Below the pieces are notes generated by a model. That model was not told the DNA's origin and did no database searches. It saw nothing but the letters and a program-made list of their open reading frames with translations. Below, piece after piece: positions 1-22,600 of a DNA stretch of 64,000 nt. Position numbers and translations under genes: made by a program. This DNA comes from Galaxea fascicularis (taxonomy: Eukaryota; Cnidaria; Anthozoa; Scleractinia; Euphylliidae): assembly GCA_948470475.1 (NCBI GenBank), contig OX419345.1, positions 17,281,239 through 17,345,238 of the forward strand, written 5' to 3'. Within the stretch, counting starts at the first letter, position 1. Every line of letters begins with the position of its first letter.

Positions 1-30
1 GTCGTCTGTGCTTTGTGATTTCTTTTACAG

Positions 31-12700
<12,670 letters not shown>

Positions 12701-12836
12701 AAACTATATTTAACCTCACTGAATTTGAATTTGACCAAAAATGCGTTTATTAAGCCTAGCCATAGAGCACAGCGTTGTCTTCACAGAGCAACATTTGTAC
12801 ATATACAAAATTTTACTAACGATTCCATGACGACTA

Positions 12837-12842
12837 AATAAA
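12837..12842 (+). promoter_or_regulatory. Polyadenylation signal AATAAA of the T-box gene
   Basis: A canonical AATAAA lies 137 bases after the T-box stop codon, in an AT-rich 3' region followed by a T/G-rich stretch (TTGTTGTTGCTGCC and onward) of the kind found downstream of cleavage sites. It is the first such hexamer after the stop that I see. Confidence 0.6.
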
Positions 12843-13204
12843 CTGTTTTCGGGATAAAATTCTTCACATTTTACGTTAGTCAGATCAGTCTATTGTTGTT
12901 GCTGCCTTTGTTTTGCGTTGTGTTGTTGTTGTCATTGTTGTTATTTCTGACGAACGTACGTAAACTACAACTCGTCCTTGTACAAATATTCTAGTGAGAG
13001 GCATCCCAAAATTCTTCAGTCAAATATTATACGAAACTTTAAAACTGACAGTGCTGACCGATTTATGGCAAGACAAATGAAGGGCTGACCGCTTTCTTAG
13101 AGTGAATACAGGTTCATGAACTGGAAATGTCATCATCACCACTTACGGTCACCGTCACTTTCATCGTTATTGTCATCGTTATCATTATTAGTAGTAGTAT
13201 AGTA

Positions 13205-13239
<35 letters not shown>

Positions 13240-14084
13240 CATTATTATTATTGTTATGACGTAAGGTTTATCGGATTCATTTTTATACAAGTGATATCCC
13301 AGCATATACCAGAAACCTTGGGAATATAACATGCAGTCATGTTATGGAAAGCACTTTGCGTAAAGCTTTTGTATCTGATTGATCTCCCTGTCTCCTGGCA
13401 TTTTCTTGAAGTTTCTTGAAGTCAATCTCTCGGCTATTTAAACAGCTAGTATCGTGGGAATTTTTCTGCCACAAGAAAGGCTCATGCACAACGAAGTGGT
13501 AGATTTCAAATTATTTCTTTGGAGAAAAAGAAACTAGTATTATTTTTTGGAAATGTTTTCAAAGACACAATGGCAAAACTTAAGAAGGTTAACTCAACTC
13601 TTTCAAGTTGCAATCCATTTCGTCCTCGTCATCTGTGGCAATAAAGAACCGCAAATAGAGTCAATGCACTTATTAAATACTTCAAAAGCAAAACCACAAA
13701 ATGTTTTCTCAGGGTTCCATTGTTGCGAACACTCCTTTGGATTTCTCCAAATTACATTACAGGCTGAACTGGTTCTTATGTGCATGGTGCTTTATTCATC
13801 AAATATCAGTCTGAAGGTTCTTAGGCCACTTGTTCTTTTATGCGGGTGTTTACTGTATATATGACACCGACTGGAAAGAATATAAAATCCTATAACAGGC
13901 AATTGCAAGGAGGTTTGAGCACGTACACGTGACTTGATCGGTACCTGAAAACCAAGGGCCGTAGATATCTGTCATTGCACAAGGAGAGATCTTGTTCTTG
14001 ATTGACAGAAATCAAAACAATGGGCTGCTTCCTGAGAACATCGACCCTTATCGCTACGCAGTGAAAAAACTGGAAATTCAAAGT
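12843..14084. other. Intergenic stretch, no gene seen
   Basis: AT-rich sequence between the T-box 3' end and the left breakpoint of the segmental duplication. It contains an (ATT)n microsatellite near 13202-13252. The open frames here, such as the isoleucine-rich minus-strand frame over the microsatellite, are low-complexity and show no domain. Confidence 0.6.
13202..13252. repeat. (ATT)n microsatellite
   Basis: An almost uninterrupted run of att/tat triplets. It could be the tail of an old non-LTR retrotransposon, as the LINE at 62.8 kb also ends in (ATT)n, but no coding remnant is seen beside it. Confidence 0.85.
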
Positions 14085-15420
14085 GTTCATCGTTTGCACT
14101 ATACATTTGCCCCCATTCAAGCTGAACGTTTGACAAAGAAAATTTATTTGTCACAACTTATAACCAAATTGTTAGGTTTAGCTGGTCATCGTCCGCACTT
14201 AAGGCTCCTCAATATTGCTGATCAAGAATTAAACCATTGGTCTTTTCTGTTTACATTCAAAATTTTGTGAACATAAAGATAAAGGTTATCGTTGTGTGAG
14301 ACTGGAATTGTGGCTTAGACCTGATCGTATAGCTCTCTCATAGTACAAATCGAAACCAAGATTACTTGACTCTGGTTGCACCACAGAAAGGTTTGACTTC
14401 ATTTTGTTGTTAGTTTTCAATTTAATCTGCAACTGGCCAAGCGCCCTCTCTCACAGAACCATAACATTCTGGGAACAGAAAGCGAAAGGGAGACAGAGAC
14501 GGAGGGAGAGAGTGAGAGAGTCAACCTCGTTCCCAGGAGGGATGGGTCCTGGAAACGAGGTTGTGAGAGAATATACAGCCGGTTCGGCAGATAAAACCCT
14601 GAGAGATTTGTTAGTAACATTCCTTCTTAGGCTATTCAATCGCTCTGACGAAGGGCTAACGCACGCGAGGTCAGCTTTTAGAATCCCTGTACGATTGCCG
14701 CAGTTTACATCATCATTTCCATTGATAAAATAAAATTCTTGTATTCATACTTCTGTTCGAGCATATGATTGACCCACACGAGCTAAAACGTTGGGCATAG
14801 TTTGAGTCTAAGAATTGCAGTACAGTACAAGGGATGAGACTAAGATTGTATACCAGAATATTAATGGTTTCTTGAACACGAGCATTGAATCAAAAGATGC
14901 CACTACTGCGGCTAGGATTTCATGCTGACACTGTGACACAAAGAGGCAGACTGGTTTGAAAAGATGTAAACAGGGAAACTAACGGGTGGTTGACCGGAGA
15001 CAATCAGGTTAATCAGAATTTTAACAAGCGTTTTCCATTAAAAGTTTGTTTGAACTTTGATTCTGTCTTCGGCGAACTTTTCCACCCGGGCATGTCGCTC
15101 AAGAAACGTCTTTGTTCCTATCATTGCAAGTTGCTAAAAGATTTCCGTTTAAAAGGCCAGCTCACAGCTTTGTTAAACTCAAATTGAAAACAAACTGCTT
15201 AACAGCAACAACTTCATTGAGCGCGGACGGGCTTCAAACGTTAAGTTTTGTATTAAAGAGGTGTGTTATCAGGCACGGCGACATGAAAAGTCTTGATTTT
15301 GGACGCGGCCACGCTCTAGACACAACATAGGGTAATGCGAAGGTTTGTTTCTTCATCTGTGGGAGGGTTGACGTAACCGCCGTCACTTAGTGACGCCTCC
15401 AAAAACAATACAGCTAACTA

Positions 15421-15555
15421 CAGTCAACTCTCGCCTTGCGGACACCCCGCTATTACGGACGCTCGCTATTACGGACAAATTTCAGATCCCCGGCGAAAGC
15501 TATAGAGGTTTGACTGAAAACAACTCCCGCTATTACGGACTCTCGCTATTACGGA
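15421..15555. repeat. Left TIR and subterminal repeats of the pogo-like element
   Basis: After the 13-bp terminal repeat, the motif cgctattacggac occurs at 15448-15460, 15464-15476 and 15528-15540, with a partial copy at 15544-15555. Repeated subterminal motifs in DNA transposons are usually transposase-binding sites. That role is inferred here. Confidence 0.75.
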
Positions 15556-15762
15556 ATTACGGACACTTTTGTGGTACCAACATAACAATTTTATTGTTTT
15601 CACTCTCGATGAAGCGGACACTAAAAAGTTCTCATGTAACATCATTACGTAAAATGGCAGTCTGTTCTTCTTCATTTGTCAACGCACACTTCAAAATAGT
15701 CTGGAAAGTTTATTTTCTCGTTCGGCCGGTCAGACTTTTGTCATGTAGACTTTTTGGTTTCT

Positions 15763-16218
15763 TTACTTCAGCTTGCGCCTTTTCCTTTTAGGCTCTTCAG
15801 TCGCTAAGCCCTCGTCCTCCTTTCTCAACGACTTTCTGGCACTCTCGCTGCTGTTGATCAACACGTCCAGTCTTTCAAGATATGCTTGGTCACCATACAA
15901 TTCATAAATGACTGGAATCTCAAGCCCTAGACCGCCACCTCTGTTAATCCTCTTCCCGCAGATTATAGACAACCCTCTGTGGTTGTCCCTTTTCAGAAAG
16001 CACGACACAATTTTCGACAGCCCCAGAGGAATGTGTCCTACAATGCGTCCATTTTCTTCTGTTACGGCCACAGCAAATCTATCTTTTGCATTTTCTGGTT
16101 CTCGCTGAAGTGTCAATTGCTTGTTAATTTCAGGCTCAAATACATCTTTGTAGGCGTGATGACCTCTCATCCAAGAAAAATATCGCTTGCATTCCTCATT
16201 AGTACGTTGTTCTGCCAT
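15763..16218 (-). CDS. HIRAN-domain protein encoded in the pogo-like transposon
   Basis: 151 residues, uninterrupted, ATG at 16216-16218 and TAA at 15763-15765. Residues about 18-108 fit the HIRAN fold signature known from Rad5/HLTF-type proteins: an aromatic/Tyr-containing start (GHHAYKDVF), LTLQREPENAKDRFAVAV at about 35-52 (the LxREPxNxxDxxAVAV signature), and GRIVGHIPLGLSKIV at 57-71. The C-terminus is a basic KRKRRKLK tail, a plausible nuclear localisation signal. HIRAN domains of HLTF bind single-stranded 3' DNA ends (known of the family); binding here is inferred. The gene lies wholly inside the transposon TIRs and is divergent from the transposase, 224 bp away, so it appears to be an accessory gene of the element. 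A captured host fragment carried passively is the main alternative. Confidence 0.82.
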   Translation of the reverse strand: MAEQRTNEECKRYFSWMRGHHAYKDVFEPEINKQLTLQREPENAKDRFAVAVTEENGRIVGHIPLGLSKIVSCFLKRDNHRGLSIICGKRINRGGGLGLEIPVIYELYGDQAYLERLDVLINSSESARKSLRKEDEGLATEEPKRKRRKLK

Positions 16219-16442
16219 GATGTATTAATAATGTGCTGTTCACGAATTGCAAGTCTTGCGAGTTATGATGAATGCGTGTTACAAAATGTACTTTCACTGC
16301 GTTAACAGCGTGTGTTCGCATTGCGAAACGTAATTTCCGGTTTCAGAAAACTATTTCACAAGCCATGTGCCATGTGCTTTGGTCATTTCATCGAGTTGAC
16401 TGCAGTTGAACGAGTTTTCAGGATTTTCATGTACCTTTTGTC
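16219..16442. promoter_or_regulatory. Divergent intergenic region between HIRAN gene and transposase
   Basis: A 224-bp region between the two start codons, the only place from which both transposon genes could be driven head-to-head. I see no clear TATA box. The call rests on gene arrangement rather than on a recognised motif. Confidence 0.45.
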
Positions 16443-18056
16443 ATGTCAGAGCGGAATTCCAGTAAGAAATCAAAAAAACCGAGGAATGAGCTGTCTTTGG
16501 ATCAGCGTTTCAAAATAGTAGAAGAACACGAGGGAGGAAATAGCTCCGTACGTCAACTTGCTGAAAAGTATGCGTGTGGAAAAACCCAAGTAAGCAACAT
16601 TCTTAAGAATAAAGAAAAAATAAGAGAAGAGTATGAAAGAGGGCTGCCTATAGCAAGAAAGCGAAATCGTACTTCCCAGTACTCGGACCTAAACGATTCT
16701 GTTTGGGAATGGTTTAAGAAGAAAAACGACCAGCATGTACCAGTTGACGGCCCCATGATCCAAGAGTTTGCCCAAAAGGCAGCAGAGCATCTTGGTTACT
16801 CTGATTTCAAGGCATCAAGTGGTTGGCTCACAAGGTTTAAAGAGCGACATAATCTTTCCCAGCACAAAGTTTGTGGAGAATCAGCGGACGTCTCAGAAGA
16901 TACAGTAGCTTCGTGGAAAGAGCTTCTGGGATCCATTATTTCTGGTTATGACCCGTCAGACATTTGGAACCTGGATGAAACCGGCTTCCTGTTTCGCGCC
17001 TTACCCGACAAGAGCCTTTCAGAGAAAGCCAAAAAATGCAAGGGTGGCAAGAAATCAAAGGAACGCTTAACTGCCGCCTTGCTGGTTTCTGCAACAGGGG
17101 AAAGGAGAAAGCCCATTGTCATTGGAAAGTACGCAAATCCAAGGTGCCTAAAAAATGTCAATAGAAATGATCTGCCTTGCGAATATTTCAATCAAGCCAA
17201 GGCATGGATGACGTCAGATCTCCTCCACAAGATTCTAAGTCAATTGAACAGCTTCTTCAAAAGCAAAAACAGGTCAATATTGCTTTTTCTGGACTCTGCT
17301 GGTTGCCACCCGTATGACCTTAAAGGCCGTTACTCCAATGTCAAACTTGTGTTTTTTCCTGTAAATTGCACGTCAAAACTTCAACCCCTAGACTTAGGCG
17401 TAATCCAGAACTTTAAGGTACACTACAAGAAGTTACTGTTAAGGCATGTTATCACCCTGGCTTCGGAGGAAAACAGCGCAAGTGACATCGCTAAAACCCT
17501 CGATGTTCTGCAAGCCATGAACTGGATGGCAACTGCATGGTCCAAAGTCGAGGCTTCAACAATAAGCAAGTGCTTTGCTGCTGGTGGAATATCAGCTGAC
17601 GTTGCAGAAGTAGACGATGAAGGCGACCCTTTTAATGACCTGGACACAGAACTTCAGGATCTGATTGAACAGGCTGCACCTAGCTGTGGTATTAACACCG
17701 AGACATTGATCCGATCAGAAGACGAATTACCAGTCTGTTATAGCATTTGCAACGAACAGCAGCTTCTGGACTCAATCAGTAACCAGAGTCAAGAAATTGT
17801 GATTGAAGATGATGGCGAAAGTGGGAGTGAAAACGAAGAGAGTGAAAGTTCATCCGCGGCTTGCCCACAGACTTCCACTCTAAAAAGCTTTGCAGAAGTT
17901 GTTGCCAGTGTTCAAGAAATACAGCGTTTCCTTGTACAGCATGGGCAAGTCTCACTGGCAAGTGATTTTAGTAGTCTTGGTGATAAAGTCAGTGAAACTG
18001 CTGTCAAACGAAGAAAGCATCAAAGCACGCTGGATGACTATTTTAAGAAGAAATAA
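16443..18056 (+). CDS. Pogo/Tigger-type transposase (DDD), intact
   Basis: 537 residues, one exon, ATG to TAA. Order of parts: psq/CENP-B N-type helix-turn-helix at about 17-60 (LSLDQRFKIVEEHE, VRQLAEKYACGKTQVSNIL), a CENP-B-type second DNA-binding helix-turn-helix at about 83-139 (WEWFKKKNDQ, GWLTRFKERHNL), then a DDE_1 catalytic core with D178 (WNLDETGF), D284 (LFLDSAGCHP) and D317 (LQPLDLGVIQNFK), the three acidic residues of the pogo family. An acidic Ser/Glu-rich linker (about 455-480) follows. The extreme C-terminus QSTLDDYF (527-534) matches the PCNA-interacting consensus QxxLxxYF; Drosophila Pogo is known to bind PCNA. The product cuts and pastes the element at TA sites in the nucleus (family knowledge). 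No lesion is visible, so it may be active. Confidence 0.96.
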   Translation: MSERNSSKKSKKPRNELSLDQRFKIVEEHEGGNSSVRQLAEKYACGKTQVSNILKNKEKIREEYERGLPIARKRNRTSQYSDLNDSVWEWFKKKNDQHVPVDGPMIQEFAQKAAEHLGYSDFKASSGWLTRFKERHNLSQHKVCGESADVSEDTVASWKELLGSIISGYDPSDIWNLDETGFLFRALPDKSLSEKAKKCKGGKKSKERLTAALLVSATGERRKPIVIGKYANPRCLKNVNRNDLPCEYFNQAKAWMTSDLLHKILSQLNSFFKSKNRSILLFLDSAGCHPYDLKGRYSNVKLVFFPVNCTSKLQPLDLGVIQNFKVHYKKLLLRHVITLASEENSASDIAKTLDVLQAMNWMATAWSKVEASTISKCFAAGGISADVAEVDDEGDPFNDLDTELQDLIEQAAPSCGINTETLIRSEDELPVCYSICNEQQLLDSISNQSQEIVIEDDGESGSENEESESSSAACPQTSTLKSFAEVVASVQEIQRFLVQHGQVSLASDFSSLGDKVSETAVKRRKHQSTLDDYFKKK

Positions 18057-18372
18057 AAGCATGTGATATCTGACTTAAACAGCCTGACGTTTGGCCAGGT
18101 TTCTTTTCAGTTGATGACAGTCTGCACAGTGAACTGCAGGGGACAGTTACTGTTTCAAATAGACCGAGTTTGATAATTTTTTTAAATTAATATTTCAGTT
18201 TCAGTTCACGTTGTTACGTTTTTATTCGGAACGGCAATTGAAGGACCGTATCGTTAAATGTGGTGTTTATCGTATACTTGGCACATTTAACACATTAAAG
18301 ATATAAAATTACCCCACTGGTATAGTGTATATTAACTCAGCACCCTTTAATGGCACTTTTATTTCCGTACCC

Positions 18373-18447
18373 CGCTATTACGGACTCTCGCTATTACGGA
18401 CACTAAACGCCGGTCCCGAGGGTGTCCGTTATAACGAGAGTTGACTG
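18373..18447. repeat. Right TIR and subterminal repeats of the pogo-like element
   Basis: Contains cgctattacggac at 18373-18385 and 18389-18401 in the same orientation as the left-end copies, then gtccgttataacgagag leading into the terminal ttgactg. The two ends therefore carry different numbers of the motif, an asymmetry to note for transposase binding. Confidence 0.75.
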
Positions 18448-18449
18448 TA

Positions 18450-19486
18450 CTGACCTCCCTACAACGGGAGCTTGTTTGATCCTGCCATGAAAAGTTAAAT
18501 TTTCTGCTGTTAGGGGGGTCTGAATAGCAGTGACCGTACCATCAAGCGGCTTCTGCTCTTTTAAGGTTTTATTATTAAACCACAAGATAGATCTTTTTCT
18601 GCCAGTTTCCCTTACCGTCCGGTGGTTTCACGTGATCACGTGACGGCAATTTTGTGGACCGGCAGAACCGGGCGAAAGAACCATGCAACTTTAGGATACT
18701 TACAACCCTAAAAGAATTGCAACTTATGAGGCCACTGATGGTGACTGTAAATGCATTGATCGCAAGTTCCCTGTTTTAATTTGCAGTCAACAAAATTGTC
18801 TTCGCGTGGTTATTAAAAGAAAGACGTAACGCCATGGTTTTAAACACCCACATGAATTTGTATTGAATATTCAACAGTTTATAAGGAGATTGAAACGGAG
18901 ATTAAATTGACATAAAGCGGATAGACAAAACTTACATGGCTTGCAAATCAGTAAAGTGAGAGCGGGAGAACTAAAACTGAAATGATCGCAATACACTTGT
19001 CGCTATAGCAAACAAGACGTCTTGATGCACTGCGAAGACTGAAACTCTAGAAAAAGCTGCTCTTAGAGTAATCGCGGCGGTTGCAGTTCAATGGTAATTG
19101 TTACCAAATATATATATATTTTGTATTTTATTAATATTTATATCAATAAAATTTAAATTTTTTTATATTCAATAAAATTTAAAATACAATGTTAATGTTA
19201 ATTTTAATTTTAAGTAAAAATGCTTCTAAGTGACCGATATCTGGCGTAACGTACCTGCGGCAATGTTAATTGTATCTAGCACAAATGTTCCTTGTTTAGG
19301 TCTAACAAGGGGCTGAAAAAAAAAACATTCAATTAAAATGCGTCTGGAAAACAATAGAGAAAGGATCAAATACGGCCAAGAGTCCGGCTAAGGAAACTTT
19401 CTTAATCGTGCTTCAACATTTCACCACCGCAATCACCAAATTGACTATTCGGAGAAAGCTCGTTTTTAAGTTACGGTAAATGTGTT
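18450..19486. other. Duplicated upstream flank, no gene seen
   Basis: Right part of the left segmental-duplication copy; it aligns with 37889-39001. It holds AT-rich sequence (about 19100-19230) and no open frame with recognisable content. In the partner copy this is the region immediately upstream of an intact membrane-protein gene, so it probably contains an ancestral promoter. Confidence 0.6.
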
Positions 19487-19602
19487 ATGGAGGACAACCG
19501 AAAAATTGAGACCAAAGTGGTATTCAGTAATGGGAATAGCTTCAACTCCAGAAAGACAAAAAGTCTCGCAGAAGACTAAAATCGCTGTTTTTTGGTATTC
19601 TA
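19487..19602 (+). pseudogene. Truncated first exon of the array membrane-protein family
   Basis: Begins ATGGAGGACAACCG and reads MEDNRK, then ETKVVFSN, matching the first codons of the intact gene at 39002. A length change after about 20 codons shifts the frame to a stop (SLAED then stop), and similarity ends near 19602 before the membrane segment is complete. No downstream exons of a B-type gene follow: the next exon 1 (20061) belongs to a different paralogue. This is the remnant of a deleted fourth gene. Confidence 0.8.
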
Positions 19603-22600
19603 ATCAGTCAACGTCAGTCAAGTACATACCCACCCGAAAGTAGCAAAGCTAATCGAGTCGGGTGCGTCCAGATAATATGATCAAGATGAACAAGGACAAA
19701 ATTTGAACTTCAACAATTTAATTATGCTTGCTGAATAAAGATAATATGTTGCTACAGCCCTCAGTTCTGACGTATAGCGCTGATAAACATCACAAAAGCT
19801 TGCATTGAGTAACAGCCGGCTTGTGAATTCACTAGTAGCCTCTTCGTTCCAAACCATGGCAAGCGATTTCCCATGATTTTTTAATCGAGTGCAAATGGAA
19901 ATTAAAACAATAGTTTTCTGATATGAGTCAGAGTTAATTAAATGTACAATAAACACCCTTCAATAGGCGTGCATTTAATGAACCTTGCGATCCGCGCCTA
20001 TACACTCCATTTCCGCATATGATAGAGTGAATATCACACACTACCCAGTCAAGCTGCGTCATGGATGTAACTAAAGAAGTACAGTTCAGTGAGACCAAGA
20101 GTTTGGCGCCGAAAACGTCTCTGTGGAAGACTAAGATCGTTGTTAGCGTTGTCGTTGCAGTGGTTTTGTTACTAGGCGCGATGGTTTCTCTGGCCGTGTA
20201 TTTTTCGCTGTCAAAACAGAAGCCAGCTCGTTTGGCAGAAATCAACTTGAAGGAGGGCGAAACTCTAACTTATCGAATCGACCAAGATATACAGCTCCAA
20301 GGGAGCGATGTGCAGCAGGGTAAGTCTTTTTTCTAAATTGGCAAGATTTCCGCACAGCCCCAGAAAAGAAAGGAAAGGAATCTTGCGACAAACCACTGGG
20401 TTTTTTTTGTATTTTTAACAATCCTTACATGAACTACAATTTAACCAGGTGTCTTTTCATGATGTCTTTAAAATGCATAATTATGGTGATTTTTGAATGC
20501 TTCGGCTAAGGATGTATCACATGAAAAATGCCATTGGTATTGCTAACGTCAAATAAAATCCGTAACAAAGTAATCATTGATATGTCGTGTTACCTCCATA
20601 TCTTCTGTTATTATTCCCATTAATAAGAGTGCTAGTAGCACGTTGCGAAAATTGAAGCGTACAGCTTGTATTTGTGACTCAAACTCCATTTGTTTTCGAA
20701 ACAGGACTAGTATGACAGTGGTGCTTGTGTGGGGTTGTGCGGAAAACGAAATCGAAAGATTTCCTTTATGTGCCTGAGTTGGCCTCCTGATGTAAAGCCG
20801 TTGCGCTTTTTGATTTGTTCGTTTTGATATTCGATCCGCTGGTGTGCAACTGGAGTTGCAATTTTGGTGGCACCTCTAAGTAGTATACCTTCAGCAAAAT
20901 TAAGTCCCGTTACTGCGTTCCCCTGCCTTCCTGCATACTAATAAGTGGATAGGTAAAATGCGTTCCTCCATAGCAATGAAGGGATTCTCACATACTAATC
21001 AGGGTATCGGTTTACCAATGAGCGCCACTCAGAGCCCTCATGATCAGTTGAAAGCATTAAAATAGATGAAACTATTTGCTTTGTGGGATTAAACCTCAGT
21101 CAGAGGAACTTACCCTGATCTGGGAGCAACTTCAGAATACCCCACCACTTCTCAGCGTTATACATTCCATTGCTTCCGCGTTCCCGAAGAGAGAGAAGAA
21201 TGAAAAGACGTACCTGACAATGAAACTCAATTCGTTCTTGGAACAGGGTTACTATGACAGTGATGCATGTATAATTAATGTGTAAGGTTGTGTGCAAGTC
21301 CTTCCCTTTTCAGTTATTAAGAGGTGGTTCCGTTCATTTAAACAAAATACACAAACAGCAATTTGAACTGAAAACTCTCTATATTTCCATCCCGACTGAG
21401 CTTAACTGCGGAATACCCGGCCACTCATTTGCACGCCTGTGAATAGCATGTATTGTTGTCTGTTTCGTTCTTCAAACGATGCCCCTACAAGAAAACAATA
21501 GTTCACCCATGCAGTGAGTCTACTTTCAACTATAAATTTGCATACAAATTAAACTCTAACGGAAAAGCCCAAGCACCTCTTAACTCTCTACCATTGAAAT
21601 AACAACAATAGACGTTCACAGCGATCAATGTAAACACGCGATAAACACGTAAAAGGGGGGGGGGGGTGCTCCCTTATATGGGCTACTAGATAGGAAATAG
21701 GGTATCAATTTTTACCATTTTGGTCTGAAATGGGGTATGGTTTGTGCACTCTAGTCTTGAATTGGAAGCGCATTATGTAACCTGCTTTATAGTGTGGAAT
21801 CTTAAGCTCGAAACTTCGGTACAGTTTTGTATCCTACTGTAATAAAAGCGTACAAAAACAACGATGGCATTGCACTTAGATGTCCCAGAAAGTGACAAGA
21901 AACAACTAAGTGCAGCCGAAGGAAGGCTTTATTTGGCTAGAATAGAAATATTTCCGCCTCTTCTCAGTTCGTTGGAGTTCTAGGTTTAACGGTACGGTTT
22001 TAATACAAAGTTCAGATGTCACACACCACGATTGGGCTGCTTGTGGTGACGAAACGTGAAGGTCCGTTCGAAATCAGGACGCCCTCTGTATCAGAATACT
22101 GGCGGGCTGATGAGGGAGTAACACAAATTCGACCAGCTCTGAGATGTTGGTCATTGTAGAGTATTCACTGGTTCCGGAGTAACTGTCCACGAGGTGTCCA
22201 AAACAATATATCTTTGTGAGCCGCCATGCTGTGTAATAGATCGGAGGCCTTTTGTCGGGAAACGAGTTGGGAAAGACCTTCCTAAAACATCTTTACATGA
22301 TTCGAGGTTTTTCGTTATCGCTTTCCTCTTCACTTGTGTTCTGTCTTCATAATCACTTTTTTCCTCTTCATCCGATACTATAAAAAGGAAGGAGCACACA
22401 TAAACTCAGTTAAGGGACCTTTTTCGGAAAACAGGTACGAGCCATTTTCCACTCGTGACATTTTCACTTGTCTCTTGCAACGACAATCCGTGCGATAGTC
22501 GGCATCCGGGTTCTCAACAAGACATCCGAGGAGTACTGGTTCGTAATGAAATTCAAGCTAACCCAGCTGGGTGGAGATCCTGCCATGAAAGACCACAATA

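Larger units (their letters stand above)
15421..18447 (+). mobile_element. Intact pogo/Tigger-like DNA transposon with two divergent genes
   Basis: A 3027-bp element with terminal inverted repeats: it starts CAGTCAACTCTCG and ends CGAGAGTTGACTG. It is flanked by TA on both sides (15419-15420 and 18448-18449), the target duplication of Tc1/mariner/pogo elements. Subterminal repeats cgctattacggac occur at both ends. It encodes a full-length pogo-type transposase (plus strand) and a HIRAN-domain protein (minus strand) from a shared 224-bp intergenic region. The paralogous duplication shows the empty site near 37881-37892 (gctaaccaatgacc), which confirms both boundaries. Intact ORFs and near-perfect TIR ends suggest recent activity. 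Confidence 0.93.
14085..19602. repeat. Segmental duplication, left copy
   Basis: Matches 36545-39110 in the same orientation. Shared landmarks include tttgcccccattcaagctga, the GA-rich minisatellite (14480-14520 against 36900-36960), ggatgggtcctggaaacgag and gcttgtttgatcctgccatg. The match ends inside the first exon of the membrane-protein gene (19487-19602 against 39002-39110). The left copy is longer mainly because the transposon at 15421-18447 sits inside it. Left of 14085 similarity stops abruptly, which marks a breakpoint. Confidence 0.85.

Noticed and set aside
13114..13332. Isoleucine-rich membrane-like peptide on the minus strand
   Set aside because: Translation of the (ATT)n microsatellite.
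15979..16305. Plus-strand open frame overlapping the HIRAN gene
   Set aside because: Antisense to a conserved domain, with no recognisable content.
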